A stretch of 64,000 nt of DNA. Origin: Nocardioides aurantiacus. Its GTDB lineage: Bacteria > Actinomycetota > Actinomycetes > Propionibacteriales > Nocardioidaceae. The notes beneath the pieces were generated by a model. That model had not been told where the DNA came from. It saw only the letters and a program-made list of their open reading frames with translations, and searched no databases. Both the position numbers and the translations under genes were made by a program. Shown here one piece after another: positions 1-8,077 of this stretch (within the stretch, counting starts at the first letter, position 1; every line of letters begins with the position of its first letter). The DNA lies in contig NZ_RKHO01000001.1 of the NCBI RefSeq assembly GCF_003752505.1, positions 1,550,001 to 1,614,000 on the forward strand. Reading direction: 5' to 3'.

Positions 1-1743
1 CACCAGGGCGAACGCGACGTCGTAGGACACGCTGTCGTCGCGCGTGTTGACGGCCAGGGCCTGGTTGTCGCCCTCGGAGGGCGGGAGCGGCCGGTCGAAG
101 GGGAACACCCACGGCTGCTCCGCGCCGTCGCCCGCCCCGCTCGCCCCGTCGCCGGTCCCGGCGCCCGCGTCGCTGCGGACGAGCACCATCGCCAGTCGCG
201 GCTCGGCCTTCGTGGGCAGCCGCTCGCCCTTCCCGAAGGTCGCGGCCAGCGGGTCGGAGCCCGCCAGGCGCCGCTCGGCGGCGGCCCCCGTGACCGAGGC
301 CGAGGCGGCCGGGGCGGCCTCGACGGCCGGGCCCCTCACCGCGCCGGGCAGAGCAGCGGTCAGCAGGCCCTTCTCGTCGGGTCCGATGGGGCGGTAGGCG
401 CCCGGGCGCGGAGCCCAGGCGAAGGACAGGAAGATCGCGACGGCGGCCACGAGCGCCACGGCGGCGGTCCGGCGGCCGACGGAGCCGCGGCTCCAGGCCA
501 CCAGCCCGGTGCTCCACCGCAGCACGAGGCGCCCGAGGATCATCCCGCCGGCCACGACGGGCAGGACGACGGCCAGCACCTGGACCACCTGGGCGGCGAC
601 GTCGACGGGGTCGCCCTGGGACCAGGCGGCGCCGACGGCCGAGGAGCTGTCGCCCATCGCGGCCCAGGCGGAGCCGACCAGTCGCGGGAAGGCCTTGACG
701 AGCGTGAAGAGCATGAAGGCCATGAGCGGCACGGTCACCAGCACCCAGGCGGTGATGACGACCCGTGCCCAGGGCTTGAGCACGCGGTTCTCGTCGTCGC
801 GCCAGTGGTGGGGCAGCAGGCCCAGGAGCGTGGGCCGGATCCGCTGGTAGAGGTCGGGGACGCCGGTGAGGTCGGCGAGGACGTGGTAGCCGTCGAAGCG
901 CAGCAGGGGCATCAGCTGCTGCACCATCTGCAGGACCTGCGTGGCCACGAGGAGCAGCAGGGCGTCCCAGCCGGTGGCCCACCAGCCGACGAAGGTGAGC
1001 ACCACGACGACGGCGTTGAAGTAGAGCCCTCCCAGGTCCGTGCGCAGCCGGCCTCCGCGGGGGAGGCGGTAGCTGTCGGTCACGTCGGTGTAGAACGCCG
1101 GCCAGACGAGGTAGAGGCCGGCGCCGATCACCCCGGGCACCGCACCGCCGTAGCGGGCGGCAGCGGCGTGACCGAACTCGTGGAAGCCACCCGACAGCAC
1201 GGTCACCACGAAGACCAGGAGCAGCAGGTGGGGCCGCTGGAAGGCGTCGTACGCCGCCGGGGCCAGCCCGTGCCGGAAGAAGACCCACCCGGTGACGGCC
1301 AGGAAGGCCAGCACCACCGCACCCATGACGCTCGGTCGGAAGAGGATCCGGAACGGGTCGGTGATGCGGCGTGTGGCGGCAGGGTCGGTGACCTTGAACC
1401 GCATCTTCAGCCCGAGCAGGGGGTCGGAGCGCTTCAGGGCCGGCTCGCTGCCGTCGGCCAGCTTCAGCAGGCCCAGCGGCCGGAGCTGTTGGTCGACCAG
1501 CGTGGCGACGACCTCGGGGGTCACCTCACGGCGCACACGCTCGCGCACCCGGGCGGCGACCTCCTCCGGGCTGCTGTGGCCGTCGATGGCGTCGAGGACG
1601 GCGTACAGCAGCGGCGTGAGCTGGAGCGTCTGGCCGTCGCCGCGTCGCACCAGTGCAGGTGGGGTCCGGTAGCCGGACCCCACCATGGTCCCGAGCAGCT
1701 GGAGGCCGTCGGCGCGCGCCGGCGCGTCGACGAGCGCGGTCAC
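1..1743 (-). CDS. M50 (site-2-type) zinc metalloprotease with PqqD-like N-terminus, 3' end outside window
   Basis: This is an intramembrane zinc protease of the 'putative peptide zinc metalloprotease' type. Residues about 20-85 look like a winged-helix PqqD-like domain, typical of proteins that grip a peptide leader. Several hydrophobic segments follow, with the zinc motif HEFGH at residues 188-192 and the third-ligand motif FDGYH around Asp284. After the last membrane segment comes an extracytoplasmic region containing FPFDRPLPPSEGDNQ. The GTG start at 1741-1743 overlaps the upstream gene's TGA in a GTGA tetranucleotide, so the two genes are translationally coupled. The frame is open to base 1, giving 581 codons; the C-terminus is missing. 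The protease assignment is firm; the substrate is unknown, and the coupled repeat protein is the obvious candidate (inference). Confidence 0.85.
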   Translation of the reverse strand, partial: MTALVDAPARADGLQLLGTMVGSGYRTPPALVRRGDGQTLQLTPLLYAVLDAIDGHSSPEEVAARVRERVRREVTPEVVATLVDQQLRPLGLLKLADGSEPALKRSDPLLGLKMRFKVTDPAATRRITDPFRILFRPSVMGAVVLAFLAVTGWVFFRHGLAPAAYDAFQRPHLLLLVFVVTVLSGGFHEFGHAAAARYGGAVPGVIGAGLYLVWPAFYTDVTDSYRLPRGGRLRTDLGGLYFNAVVVVLTFVGWWATGWDALLLLVATQVLQMVQQLMPLLRFDGYHVLADLTGVPDLYQRIRPTLLGLLPHHWRDDENRVLKPWARVVITAWVLVTVPLMAFMLFTLVKAFPRLVGSAWAAMGDSSSAVGAAWSQGDPVDVAAQVVQVLAVVLPVVAGGMILGRLVLRWSTGLVAWSRGSVGRRTAAVALVAAVAIFLSFAWAPRPGAYRPIGPDEKGLLTAALPGAVRGPAVEAAPAASASVTGAAAERRLAGSDPLAATFGKGERLPTKAEPRLAMVLVRSDAGAGTGDGASGAGDGAEQPWVFPFDRPLPPSEGDNQALAVNTRDDSVSYDVAFALV

Positions 1744-3194
1744 GGCGCCGTGGTGGGCGTGCCCTGGTCGCCGGTGCCGGCCGACGTGGTGTCGGCCGGG
1801 GCCTCAGTCGGGGTCTCGGCCGGGGCCGGGGCCTCTGCGGGAGCCGGGTCGGTCGCGGCAGCGTCGCCGGTCGCGTCGGTGCCGTCCGCCGAGGCGGTGT
1901 CGGTGTCCGGCGGCTCGATCGAGCCCTGGTCGATGGCCGAGGTCTGCTCCGAGACCGCGTCGGCGGAGCCGGTGATCGACTGCGTGATGATGGCGTCCTG
2001 CTGGGCCAGGGCCGTGGCCTCGGAGTTCTCCGAGAGGATGTTGGCCGCCACGGAGGCGTCGATCGGGGCCGCGACGTTGGCGTTGGCCGCCACCGCGCCG
2101 TTGATCGGTGCCGCGAGGTCGGCGTCGAGGTCGACGTTGACGTCCACGTTGAGCAGGTCGCCCTTGAGCAGGTCGCCCGTGTCGAGCTGGTCGAGGGTGT
2201 CGGTGACGTCGTCCACGACGCCGCCGACCTGGCCGACGAGGTTGCCGGCGGCGTCGAGCACCTGACCGGTCAGCGGGTCGAGCGCACCCACGACGTTGCC
2301 CGCGGTGTCGACGACGTCGCCCGTGGCTCCGTCGAGGACGCCGACGACGTTGCCCGCGGAGTCGAGCACCTGGGTGCCGTCGACCAGGCCGGTCACCGTG
2401 CCGAGCAGGTCGCCGGTGAGACCGACCACCTGACCCGTCACGGGGTCCAGGGTGCCCACCACGTCGCCGGTCGGGTCGAGCACGTTGCCGGTGGCCCCGT
2501 CGAGCACGCCGACGACGTCACCGGTGGGCCCGGCGACGGACGCACCGTCCACCAGGTCCGTGACGGAGCCGACGACGGCCCCGGTGGTGTCGGTGACCAG
2601 GCCGGTGGCCTCGTTGAGGGTGCCCACCACCGCGCCGTCCGCGCCGAGGACGGTGCCGGTCGCCGAGTCGAGCGTGCCCACGAGCGCGCCCGTGGAGTCC
2701 ACGACGAGGGCGCCGTCGACGGGAGCGCCGGCGGCAGCGGTGCCGGCGGCGTCCGCGGCGTCGGTCGTCCCGGCGGTCGCGTCGTCGACCGTCGTGGTCG
2801 CGGCCAGCGCGGGCTCCTCGCCCCCGGTGCCGCCGGTGTCGCCCGCGACCGGAGTGCCGGGCGTGACGGTGTCGGACTGGTCGATGGTGCTGTCCTGGAT
2901 GCCGGTCGCGGACGCGTCGGCGTCGATGGTCTGCGTGACCTGCACGCCCTGGTCGGCCAGCGCCTGCGACGTCGAGCCGTCGGAGAGCAGGTTGGCGCTC
3001 ACGGCGGCGTCGATCGGGGCCGCGACGTTGGCGTTCAGCGCGACGGCGAGGTCGATCGGCGCCGCACCGTCGATGGCGAGGTCGACGTCCGCAGCGAGGT
3101 CGAGGATCGAGACCACCTCCTTGTCCGGGAGGGCGGTCACCCCCTCGGACGCCAGGTCCTCAGCCGTGATGGGTGCGTACTCGTCGGTGCTCAT
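1740..3194 (-). CDS. Repeat-rich acidic protein of unknown function, coupled to M50 protease
   Basis: The product is 484 aa, very rich in Asp, Gly, Val, Thr and Ala, with almost no aromatic residues and no signal peptide or membrane helix. Three parts are visible: an N-terminal module (about residues 35-110) containing NANVAAPIDAAVSANLLS, a central block (about 170-330) of degenerate units of the form G-x-VVG-x-LD-xx-TG-x-V, and a C-terminal module (about 335-415) repeating the first (NANVAAPIDASVAANILS), followed by a Pro/Ala/Thr-rich tail. The central units resemble beta-roll or beta-helical repeats. A purine-rich ribosome-binding site (GGAGAGGGA) lies 7 nt before the ATG at 3192-3194. Similar proteins are often labelled 'peptidoglycan-binding', but no known binding domain is visible here. 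I do not recognise a function; secretion or processing by the downstream M50 protease is inference. Confidence 0.8.
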   Translation of the reverse strand: MSTDEYAPITAEDLASEGVTALPDKEVVSILDLAADVDLAIDGAAPIDLAVALNANVAAPIDAAVSANLLSDGSTSQALADQGVQVTQTIDADASATGIQDSTIDQSDTVTPGTPVAGDTGGTGGEEPALAATTTVDDATAGTTDAADAAGTAAAGAPVDGALVVDSTGALVGTLDSATGTVLGADGAVVGTLNEATGLVTDTTGAVVGSVTDLVDGASVAGPTGDVVGVLDGATGNVLDPTGDVVGTLDPVTGQVVGLTGDLLGTVTGLVDGTQVLDSAGNVVGVLDGATGDVVDTAGNVVGALDPLTGQVLDAAGNLVGQVGGVVDDVTDTLDQLDTGDLLKGDLLNVDVNVDLDADLAAPINGAVAANANVAAPIDASVAANILSENSEATALAQQDAIITQSITGSADAVSEQTSAIDQGSIEPPDTDTASADGTDATGDAAATDPAPAEAPAPAETPTEAPADTTSAGTGDQGTPTTAP

Positions 3195-3409
3195 GCGGTG
3201 TCCCTCTCCCTGTGCCGACCGGCGGGTGTGGACCAGTCGGACGCTCCTGTGTCGACGGGGACCGGTCCGTGGCCGGACGCGGGTCCTCGTGGGAAGACGC
3301 GTCGACCCGTCGGACGTGACGGCCCTCCGGGCCCCTTACTACCCTGGGGGGAACGGATCCACACCGAGTTCCCAGGAACACGGAGCGGCCGGTGGCGGCG
3401 GCAGGCGGG

Positions 3410-3428
3410 TAAGGGCAGCCTTATTTGA
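3410..3428. promoter_or_regulatory. Iron-box-like inverted repeat (DtxR/IdeR type candidate)
   Basis: TAAGG at 3410-3414 and CCTTA at 3419-3423 form a perfect inverted repeat around GCAG; the 19-bp stretch resembles the remembered DtxR/IdeR consensus (TTAGG...CCTAA type) at roughly two thirds of positions. It lies just upstream of the predicted sufR -35 element, where an iron repressor could act. It could equally serve the divergent repeat-protein gene. This is a visual match only. Confidence 0.35.
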
Positions 3429-3464
3429 AAGGCCCCCACCAATAAGAGCACACTTGCGTTGTGG
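3425..3464 (+). promoter_or_regulatory. sufR promoter with SufR-operator-like palindrome
   Basis: TTGAAA at 3425-3430 could be a -35 element, and CACACT at 3449-3454 a -10 element 18 nt downstream. That would put the transcription start at the GTG codon (3461), that is, a leaderless mRNA; no good ribosome-binding site precedes the GTG. Overlapping the -10 and the start codon is ACACT-N5-TGTGG (3450-3464), one base away from the ACACT-N5-TGTGA palindrome I recall for mycobacterial SufR. Autorepression of the operon by SufR is therefore likely. The promoter hexamers are weak; the palindrome is the stronger element. Confidence 0.5.
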
Positions 3465-4216
3465 AAATCCCCAGCCAGAGCCTCGCCCCCGGCGCCACCG
3501 GCGTCGTGGACGGGCACGACCGGCCGACGCGTGAGCGCGTCGCCCGTTCGATCCTGGACAACGGGCCCTCCACCGCAGCGGTGCTGGCACAGCGGCTCGG
3601 GCTCACTCCCGCCGCCGTGCGCCGCCACCTCGACCAGATGATCGAGGACGGGACGCTCGAGTCCCGCGAGGCCCGCAGCGTCGGTGCCCGCGGCCGAGGC
3701 CGTCCCGCTCGGGCCTTCGCCCTCACCGAGACCGGTCGCGACCGGTTCGACCAGGCCTACGACGACCTCGCCGTGCAGGCGATGCGCTTCCTGGCCGAGA
3801 CCGGCGGCGACGCAGCCGTCCGCGCCTTCGCCGAGCGTCGTGCCTCCCAGATCGAGCGGCGCTTCGCGGACCTCAGCGAGGAGCACCCCGAGCTGGTGGC
3901 CACCGAGGCGCTGGCCCGGGTGCTCTCCGAGGACGGCTACGCCGCCGCGGTCCGCGACGTGCCGGTGGGGGAGCAGCTGTGCCAGCAGCACTGCCCCGTG
4001 TCCCACGTTGCCCACGAGTTCCCCCAGCTGTGCGAGGCCGAGACCGAGGCCATCGGCCGCATGCTCGGCCGCCACGTCCAGCGCCTGGCCACCATCGCCC
4101 ACGGCGACGGCGTCTGCACCACCTGCATCCCCTCGGCGCCCGGCACGACCGGCGCCGGGTCCCGCACCACCACCGGATCGACCACCGCTCCCCAAGGCAA
4201 GGAGATCGTCACATGA
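3461..4216 (+). CDS. sufR: SufR, Fe-S-sensing repressor of the SUF operon
   Basis: A 251-aa winged-helix regulator that in actinobacteria represses the suf operon when its own [4Fe-4S] cluster is present. The helix-turn-helix spans about residues 24-65 ([20 protein letters not shown] onward), followed by a wing with GRGRPARAF. The C-terminal half carries the cluster-binding cysteines: Cys174, Cys178, Cys191, Cys219 and Cys222. The start is GTG at 3461, consistent with a leaderless transcript. The stop overlaps the ATG of sufB by 4 bp, so regulator and operon are co-translated. Its position as first gene of the operon is the usual actinobacterial order. Family and role are firm; the cluster ligands are assigned by analogy. 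Confidence 0.93.
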   Translation: MEIPSQSLAPGATGVVDGHDRPTRERVARSILDNGPSTAAVLAQRLGLTPAAVRRHLDQMIEDGTLESREARSVGARGRGRPARAFALTETGRDRFDQAYDDLAVQAMRFLAETGGDAAVRAFAERRASQIERRFADLSEEHPELVATEALARVLSEDGYAAAVRDVPVGEQLCQQHCPVSHVAHEFPQLCEAETEAIGRMLGRHVQRLATIAHGDGVCTTCIPSAPGTTGAGSRTTTGSTTAPQGKEIVT

Positions 4217-5631
4217 CGTCCATCGAGGAGCTCAACCCCGAGCTCAAGGGCATCGGCCGCTACGAGTTCGGCTGGTCCGACAAGAACGACGTCGGCGCCA
4301 ACGCCACGCGCGGCCTCAACGAGGACGTCGTGCGCAACATCTCCTCGCTCAAGAGCGAGCCGCAGTGGATGCTCGACCTCCGCCTGAAGGGCCTCAAGCT
4401 CTTCGGCCGCAAGCCCATGCCGACCTGGGGCTCCGACCTCGGCGGCATCGACTTCGACAACATCAAGTACTTCGTGCGGTCGACCGAGAAGCAGGCCCAG
4501 ACCTGGGACGACCTCCCCGAGGACATCAAGAACACCTACGACAAGCTCGGCATCCCCGAGGCCGAGAAGGCCCGCCTGGTCTCCGGCGTCGCCGCGCAGT
4601 ACGAGTCCGAGGTCGTCTACCACGCGATCAACGAGGAGCTCGAGGCCCAGGGCGTGCTGTTCCTGGACACCGACACCGCGCTCAAGGAGCACCCCGAGAT
4701 CTTCGAGGAGTACTTCGGCACCGTCATCCCCGTCGGTGACAACAAGTTTTCCGCGCTGAACTCCGCGGTGTGGTCCGGCGGCTCGTTCATCTACGTGCCC
4801 AAGGGCGTCCACGTCGAGATCCCGCTGCAGGCCTACTTCCGGATCAACACCGAGAACATGGGCCAGTTCGAGCGGACGCTGATCATCGCCGACGAGGGCT
4901 CCTACGTGCACTACGTCGAGGGCTGCACCGCGCCGATCTACTCCTCGGACTCGCTGCACTCCGCGGTCGTGGAGATCATCGTCAAGAAGAACGCCCGGGT
5001 GCGCTACACGACCATCCAGAACTGGTCGAACAACGTCTACAACCTGGTGACCAAGCGCGCGACCTGCGAGGCCGGCGCCACCATGGAGTGGGTCGACGGC
5101 AACATCGGCTCCAAGGTGACGATGAAGTACCCCGCCGTCTACCTCATGGGCGAGCACGCCAAGGGCGAGACCCTCTCGATCGCGTTCGCCGGCGAGGGCC
5201 AGCACCAGGACGCCGGCGCCAAGATGGTCCACGCCGCGCCCCACACCTCCAGCTCGATCCTGAGCAAGTCGGTGGCGCGTGGCGGTGGCCGGACGTCCTA
5301 CCGCGGCCTGATCCAGGTCAATGAGGGCGCCCACGGCTCCAAGAGCAACGTGCTGTGCGACGCGCTCCTGGTCGACCAGATCAGCCGCTCCGACACCTAC
5401 CCCTACGTCGACATCCGCGAGGACGACGTCTCGATGGGGCACGAGGCATCGGTCTCCAAGGTCTCCGACGACCAGCTCTTCTACCTCATGTCGCGCGGCA
5501 TGGAGGAGGACGAGGCCATGGCGATGATCGTGCGCGGCTTCGTCGAGCCGATCGCCAAGGAGCTGCCCATGGAGTACGCCCTCGAGCTCAACCGCCTCAT
5601 CGAGCTCCAGATGGAGGGCGCGGTCGGCTGA
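4213..5631 (+). CDS. sufB: SufB, Fe-S cluster scaffold subunit
   Basis: SufB, 472 aa, forms the SufBC2D scaffold on which sulfur from SufS/SufU and iron are assembled into Fe-S clusters in the cytosol. Recognisable stretches are the N-terminal [17 protein letters not shown], the beta-helix core with [16 protein letters not shown], and the C-terminal [20 protein letters not shown] and [18 protein letters not shown]. Length matches the intein-free family; unlike mycobacterial SufB there is no inserted intein. It overlaps sufR by ATGA. A 112-bp gap follows before sufD, the longest within the operon. Confidence 0.97.
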   Translation: MTSIEELNPELKGIGRYEFGWSDKNDVGANATRGLNEDVVRNISSLKSEPQWMLDLRLKGLKLFGRKPMPTWGSDLGGIDFDNIKYFVRSTEKQAQTWDDLPEDIKNTYDKLGIPEAEKARLVSGVAAQYESEVVYHAINEELEAQGVLFLDTDTALKEHPEIFEEYFGTVIPVGDNKFSALNSAVWSGGSFIYVPKGVHVEIPLQAYFRINTENMGQFERTLIIADEGSYVHYVEGCTAPIYSSDSLHSAVVEIIVKKNARVRYTTIQNWSNNVYNLVTKRATCEAGATMEWVDGNIGSKVTMKYPAVYLMGEHAKGETLSIAFAGEGQHQDAGAKMVHAAPHTSSSILSKSVARGGGRTSYRGLIQVNEGAHGSKSNVLCDALLVDQISRSDTYPYVDIREDDVSMGHEASVSKVSDDQLFYLMSRGMEEDEAMAMIVRGFVEPIAKELPMEYALELNRLIELQMEGAVG

Positions 5632-5743
5632 GCCGCCGGAGCCGGCACAGCCGACCAGTGGGGCCTGCTCGTCCTCGCTGGCGCTCGTCCTCGGTGTGGT
5701 CACCGACCAGCCGACCGTCAACCAGAACTACCGAAAGAGTCTT

Positions 5744-6970
5744 GTGACTGTTGCAACCGAACCCGTGCGCGACGCGCTCGAGGTGCCGGAGGGGTCCCAG
5801 GTGGTCTCCCACCTGAACCCCCCGGCGTCCTACGACCTGGCCGACCACCCGGCGCCCACCGGGCGCGAGGAGGTGTGGCGCTTCACCCCGCTGAAGCGGC
5901 TCCGCGGCATCCTCGACGGCGAGGCGTCCGACGCCTCGCTGACCTGGACGACCTCGCTGCCCGAGGGCGTCACCGTCTCGACCATCACCGCGCAGGAGGC
6001 TCGCGACCTCGGTGAGCTCGGGCCCAACGAGCGGCCCGCCGCGCTGGCCGTGGCCAACGCGGGCGGGGCCGTGCTCATCGACGTGCCCGCCGAGCTGGTC
6101 GGCGACGAGCCGCTGGTCATCGACCTGTCGGGCACGTCGGCCGACGACCTCGTGTGGGGCCACCTGGTCTTCCGGGTCGGCCACCACGCCGAGGTGACCA
6201 TCGTGGTGACCCACACCGGGTCCGCGCGCTACTGCGCCACGACGTCCTACCTCGTCGGCGAGGGCGCGCAGGTCGACGTCGTCAGCCTCCAGGACTGGGA
6301 CGACGACGCGGTGCACCTGGGCCGCGACGCGATCCGCGTCGGTCGCGACGCGCGGGTCAAGCACACCTCGATCAGCTTCGGGGGCGACCTGGTCCGGATG
6401 CACGCCAACGTCTCGTACGCCGGCCCGGGTGGCGAGTCCGAGCTGCTCGGCCTCTACTTCGCCGACGAGGGCCAGCACCTCGAGCACCGGCTCTTCGTCG
6501 ACCACGACGCCCCGCGGACCCAGAGCAACGTCCTCTACAAGGGCGCGCTGCAGGGCAAGGGCGCCCACACGGTGTGGATCGGCAACGTCTTGATCCGCAA
6601 GGTCGCCGAGGGCATCGAGACCTACGAGGAGAACCGCAACCTCGTCCTCACCGACGGCTGCCAGGCCGACTCCGTGCCCAACCTGGAGATCGAGACCGGC
6701 GAGATCGAGGGCGCCGGGCACGCCTCGGCGACCGCCCGGTTCGACGACCAGCAGCTGTTCTACCTCCGCTCGCGCGGGGTCACCGAGCAGGAGGCCCGAC
6801 GCCTCGTGCTGCACGGCTTCTTCCACGACCTGATCCGCAAGGTCGGCGTCCCGTCGCTCGAGGAGCGGCTGACCGCCACCGTCGAGGAGGAGCTGTCGAA
6901 GAACGTCTTCCGGGCCGACCACGTCGTGCCCGTGGACCAGCCGACGGTCGCCGCGGAGGCCGGCGCCTGA
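5744..6970 (+). CDS. sufD: SufD, Fe-S cluster scaffold subunit
   Basis: SufD (408 aa) pairs with SufB in the SufBC2D complex and helps acquire iron. The family signature is the C-terminal beta-helix with HLEHRLFVDHDAPRTQSNVL and YKGALQGKGAHTVWIGN, then FYLRSRGVTEQEARRLVLHG. I chose GTG at 5744 because GAAAGAG ends 4 nt upstream and the protein then starts VTVATEPVRDALEV; the frame is open back to a GTG at 5696, but that start has no ribosome-binding site. The stop overlaps the next ATG by one base (TGATG). Confidence 0.95.
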   Translation: MTVATEPVRDALEVPEGSQVVSHLNPPASYDLADHPAPTGREEVWRFTPLKRLRGILDGEASDASLTWTTSLPEGVTVSTITAQEARDLGELGPNERPAALAVANAGGAVLIDVPAELVGDEPLVIDLSGTSADDLVWGHLVFRVGHHAEVTIVVTHTGSARYCATTSYLVGEGAQVDVVSLQDWDDDAVHLGRDAIRVGRDARVKHTSISFGGDLVRMHANVSYAGPGGESELLGLYFADEGQHLEHRLFVDHDAPRTQSNVLYKGALQGKGAHTVWIGNVLIRKVAEGIETYEENRNLVLTDGCQADSVPNLEIETGEIEGAGHASATARFDDQQLFYLRSRGVTEQEARRLVLHGFFHDLIRKVGVPSLEERLTATVEEELSKNVFRADHVVPVDQPTVAAEAGA

Positions 6971-7296
6971 TGGCCTTCCAGCGCGCCTGCGCCCTCGCCG
7001 ACCTGACCCCCGACCGGCCCCTGCGGGTCGAGGTCGAGGGGGTCGACGTCGCCGTGGTGCGCCACGGCGAGGAGGTCTTCGCCATCGAGGACGAGTGCAG
7101 CCACGCCGCGGTCGCCCTCTCCGAGGGCGACGTGGAGGACTGCACCATCGAGTGCTGGCTGCACGGCTCGCGCTTCGACCTCCGCACCGGCAAGCCCACC
7201 GGCCTCCCGGCCACCGAACCCGTTCCCGTCCTCGCCGTCCGACTCGACGGCGACGACGTCCTCATCGACCCCGACACCACTCTGGGAGACAACTGA
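6970..7296 (+). CDS. Rieske-type [2Fe-2S] ferredoxin of the SUF operon
   Basis: A 108-aa stand-alone Rieske protein. The two cluster motifs are C-S-H in DECSHAAVAL and C-W-L-H in ECWLHGSRFDLRTG, spaced as in the ferredoxin components of non-haem oxygenases. No oxygenase subunit is nearby. Its place between sufD and sufC is conserved in actinobacterial suf operons, which suggests a role in cluster assembly or repair, for instance electron supply or a test acceptor (inference). It starts on the last base of the sufD stop and is followed after 1 bp by sufC. Confidence 0.92.
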   Translation: MAFQRACALADLTPDRPLRVEVEGVDVAVVRHGEEVFAIEDECSHAAVALSEGDVEDCTIECWLHGSRFDLRTGKPTGLPATEPVPVLAVRLDGDDVLIDPDTTLGDN

Positions 7297-7297
7297 C

Positions 7298-8074
7298 ATG
7301 GCAACGCTCGAGATCAAGGACCTGCACGTCGCGGTCGCCGCGTCCGACGAGGACGGGGGCTCCGAGGGGTTCAAGCAGATCCTCAAGGGCGTCGACCTCA
7401 CCATCCGCGACGGTGAGACCCACGCGATCATGGGGCCCAACGGCTCCGGCAAGTCGACCCTGGCCTACTCCATCGCCGGCCACCCCAAGTACACCGTCAC
7501 CCAGGGCTCGGTGACCCTCGACGGCGTCGACGTGCTCGCGATGAGCGTCGACGAGCGTGCCCGCGCCGGCCTGTTCCTGGCGATGCAGTACCCCGTGGAG
7601 GTGCCCGGCGTGTCCGTGGCCAACTTCCTGCGCACCGCCAAGACGGCCATCGACGGCGAGGCGCCCAAGCTGCGCACCTGGGTCAAGGACGTCAACGCCG
7701 CCATGGAGCAGGTCAAGATGGACACCGCGTTCGCGCAGCGCTCGGTCAACGAGGGCTTCTCCGGCGGCGAGAAGAAGCGTCACGAGATCGTCCAGCTCGA
7801 GCTGCTCGACCCCAAGGTCGCGGTGCTCGACGAGACCGACTCCGGCCTCGACATCGACGCGCTCAAGATCGTCTCCGAGGGCGTCAACCGCTTCAAGGCC
7901 AACGCCGACAAGGGCGTGCTGCTGATCACGCACTACACCCGCATCCTGCGCTACATCACCCCCGACTTCGTGCACGTCTTCGTCGACGGCCGGATGGTCG
8001 AGCAGGGCGGGCCCGAGCTCGCCGACGAGCTCGAGGCGCACGGCTACGACAAGTACGTCACGGCGAAGGCCTGA
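7298..8074 (+). CDS. sufC: SufC, ABC-type ATPase of Fe-S assembly
   Basis: SufC (258 aa) is the soluble ATPase that drives conformational change in SufBC2D. Walker A GPNGSGKST is at residues 46-54, the signature is FSGGEKKR, and Walker B with the SufC-typical variation reads VAVLDETDSGLDIDAL. The ending LADELEAHGYD is family-typical. There is no membrane domain partner, as expected. The ATG at 7298 lies 1 bp after the Rieske stop; sufS starts 3 bp after the sufC stop. Confidence 0.97.
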   Translation: MATLEIKDLHVAVAASDEDGGSEGFKQILKGVDLTIRDGETHAIMGPNGSGKSTLAYSIAGHPKYTVTQGSVTLDGVDVLAMSVDERARAGLFLAMQYPVEVPGVSVANFLRTAKTAIDGEAPKLRTWVKDVNAAMEQVKMDTAFAQRSVNEGFSGGEKKRHEIVQLELLDPKVAVLDETDSGLDIDALKIVSEGVNRFKANADKGVLLITHYTRILRYITPDFVHVFVDGRMVEQGGPELADELEAHGYDKYVTAKA

Positions 8075-8077
8075 GTC

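Noticed and set aside
805-3428. Long plus-strand frames opposite the M50 and repeat-protein genes
   Set aside because: They read as antisense products rich in Val, Gly, His and Arg; the minus-strand frames have ribosome-binding site, stop-start overlap and the HEFGH motif.
4213-5631. Intein in SufB, as in mycobacteria
   Set aside because: The coding length matches intein-free SufB and the sequence runs through the known insertion area without interruption.
3937-5721. 594-codon minus-strand frame opposite sufB
   Set aside because: Composition is typical of an antisense frame, and sufB is certain on the plus strand.
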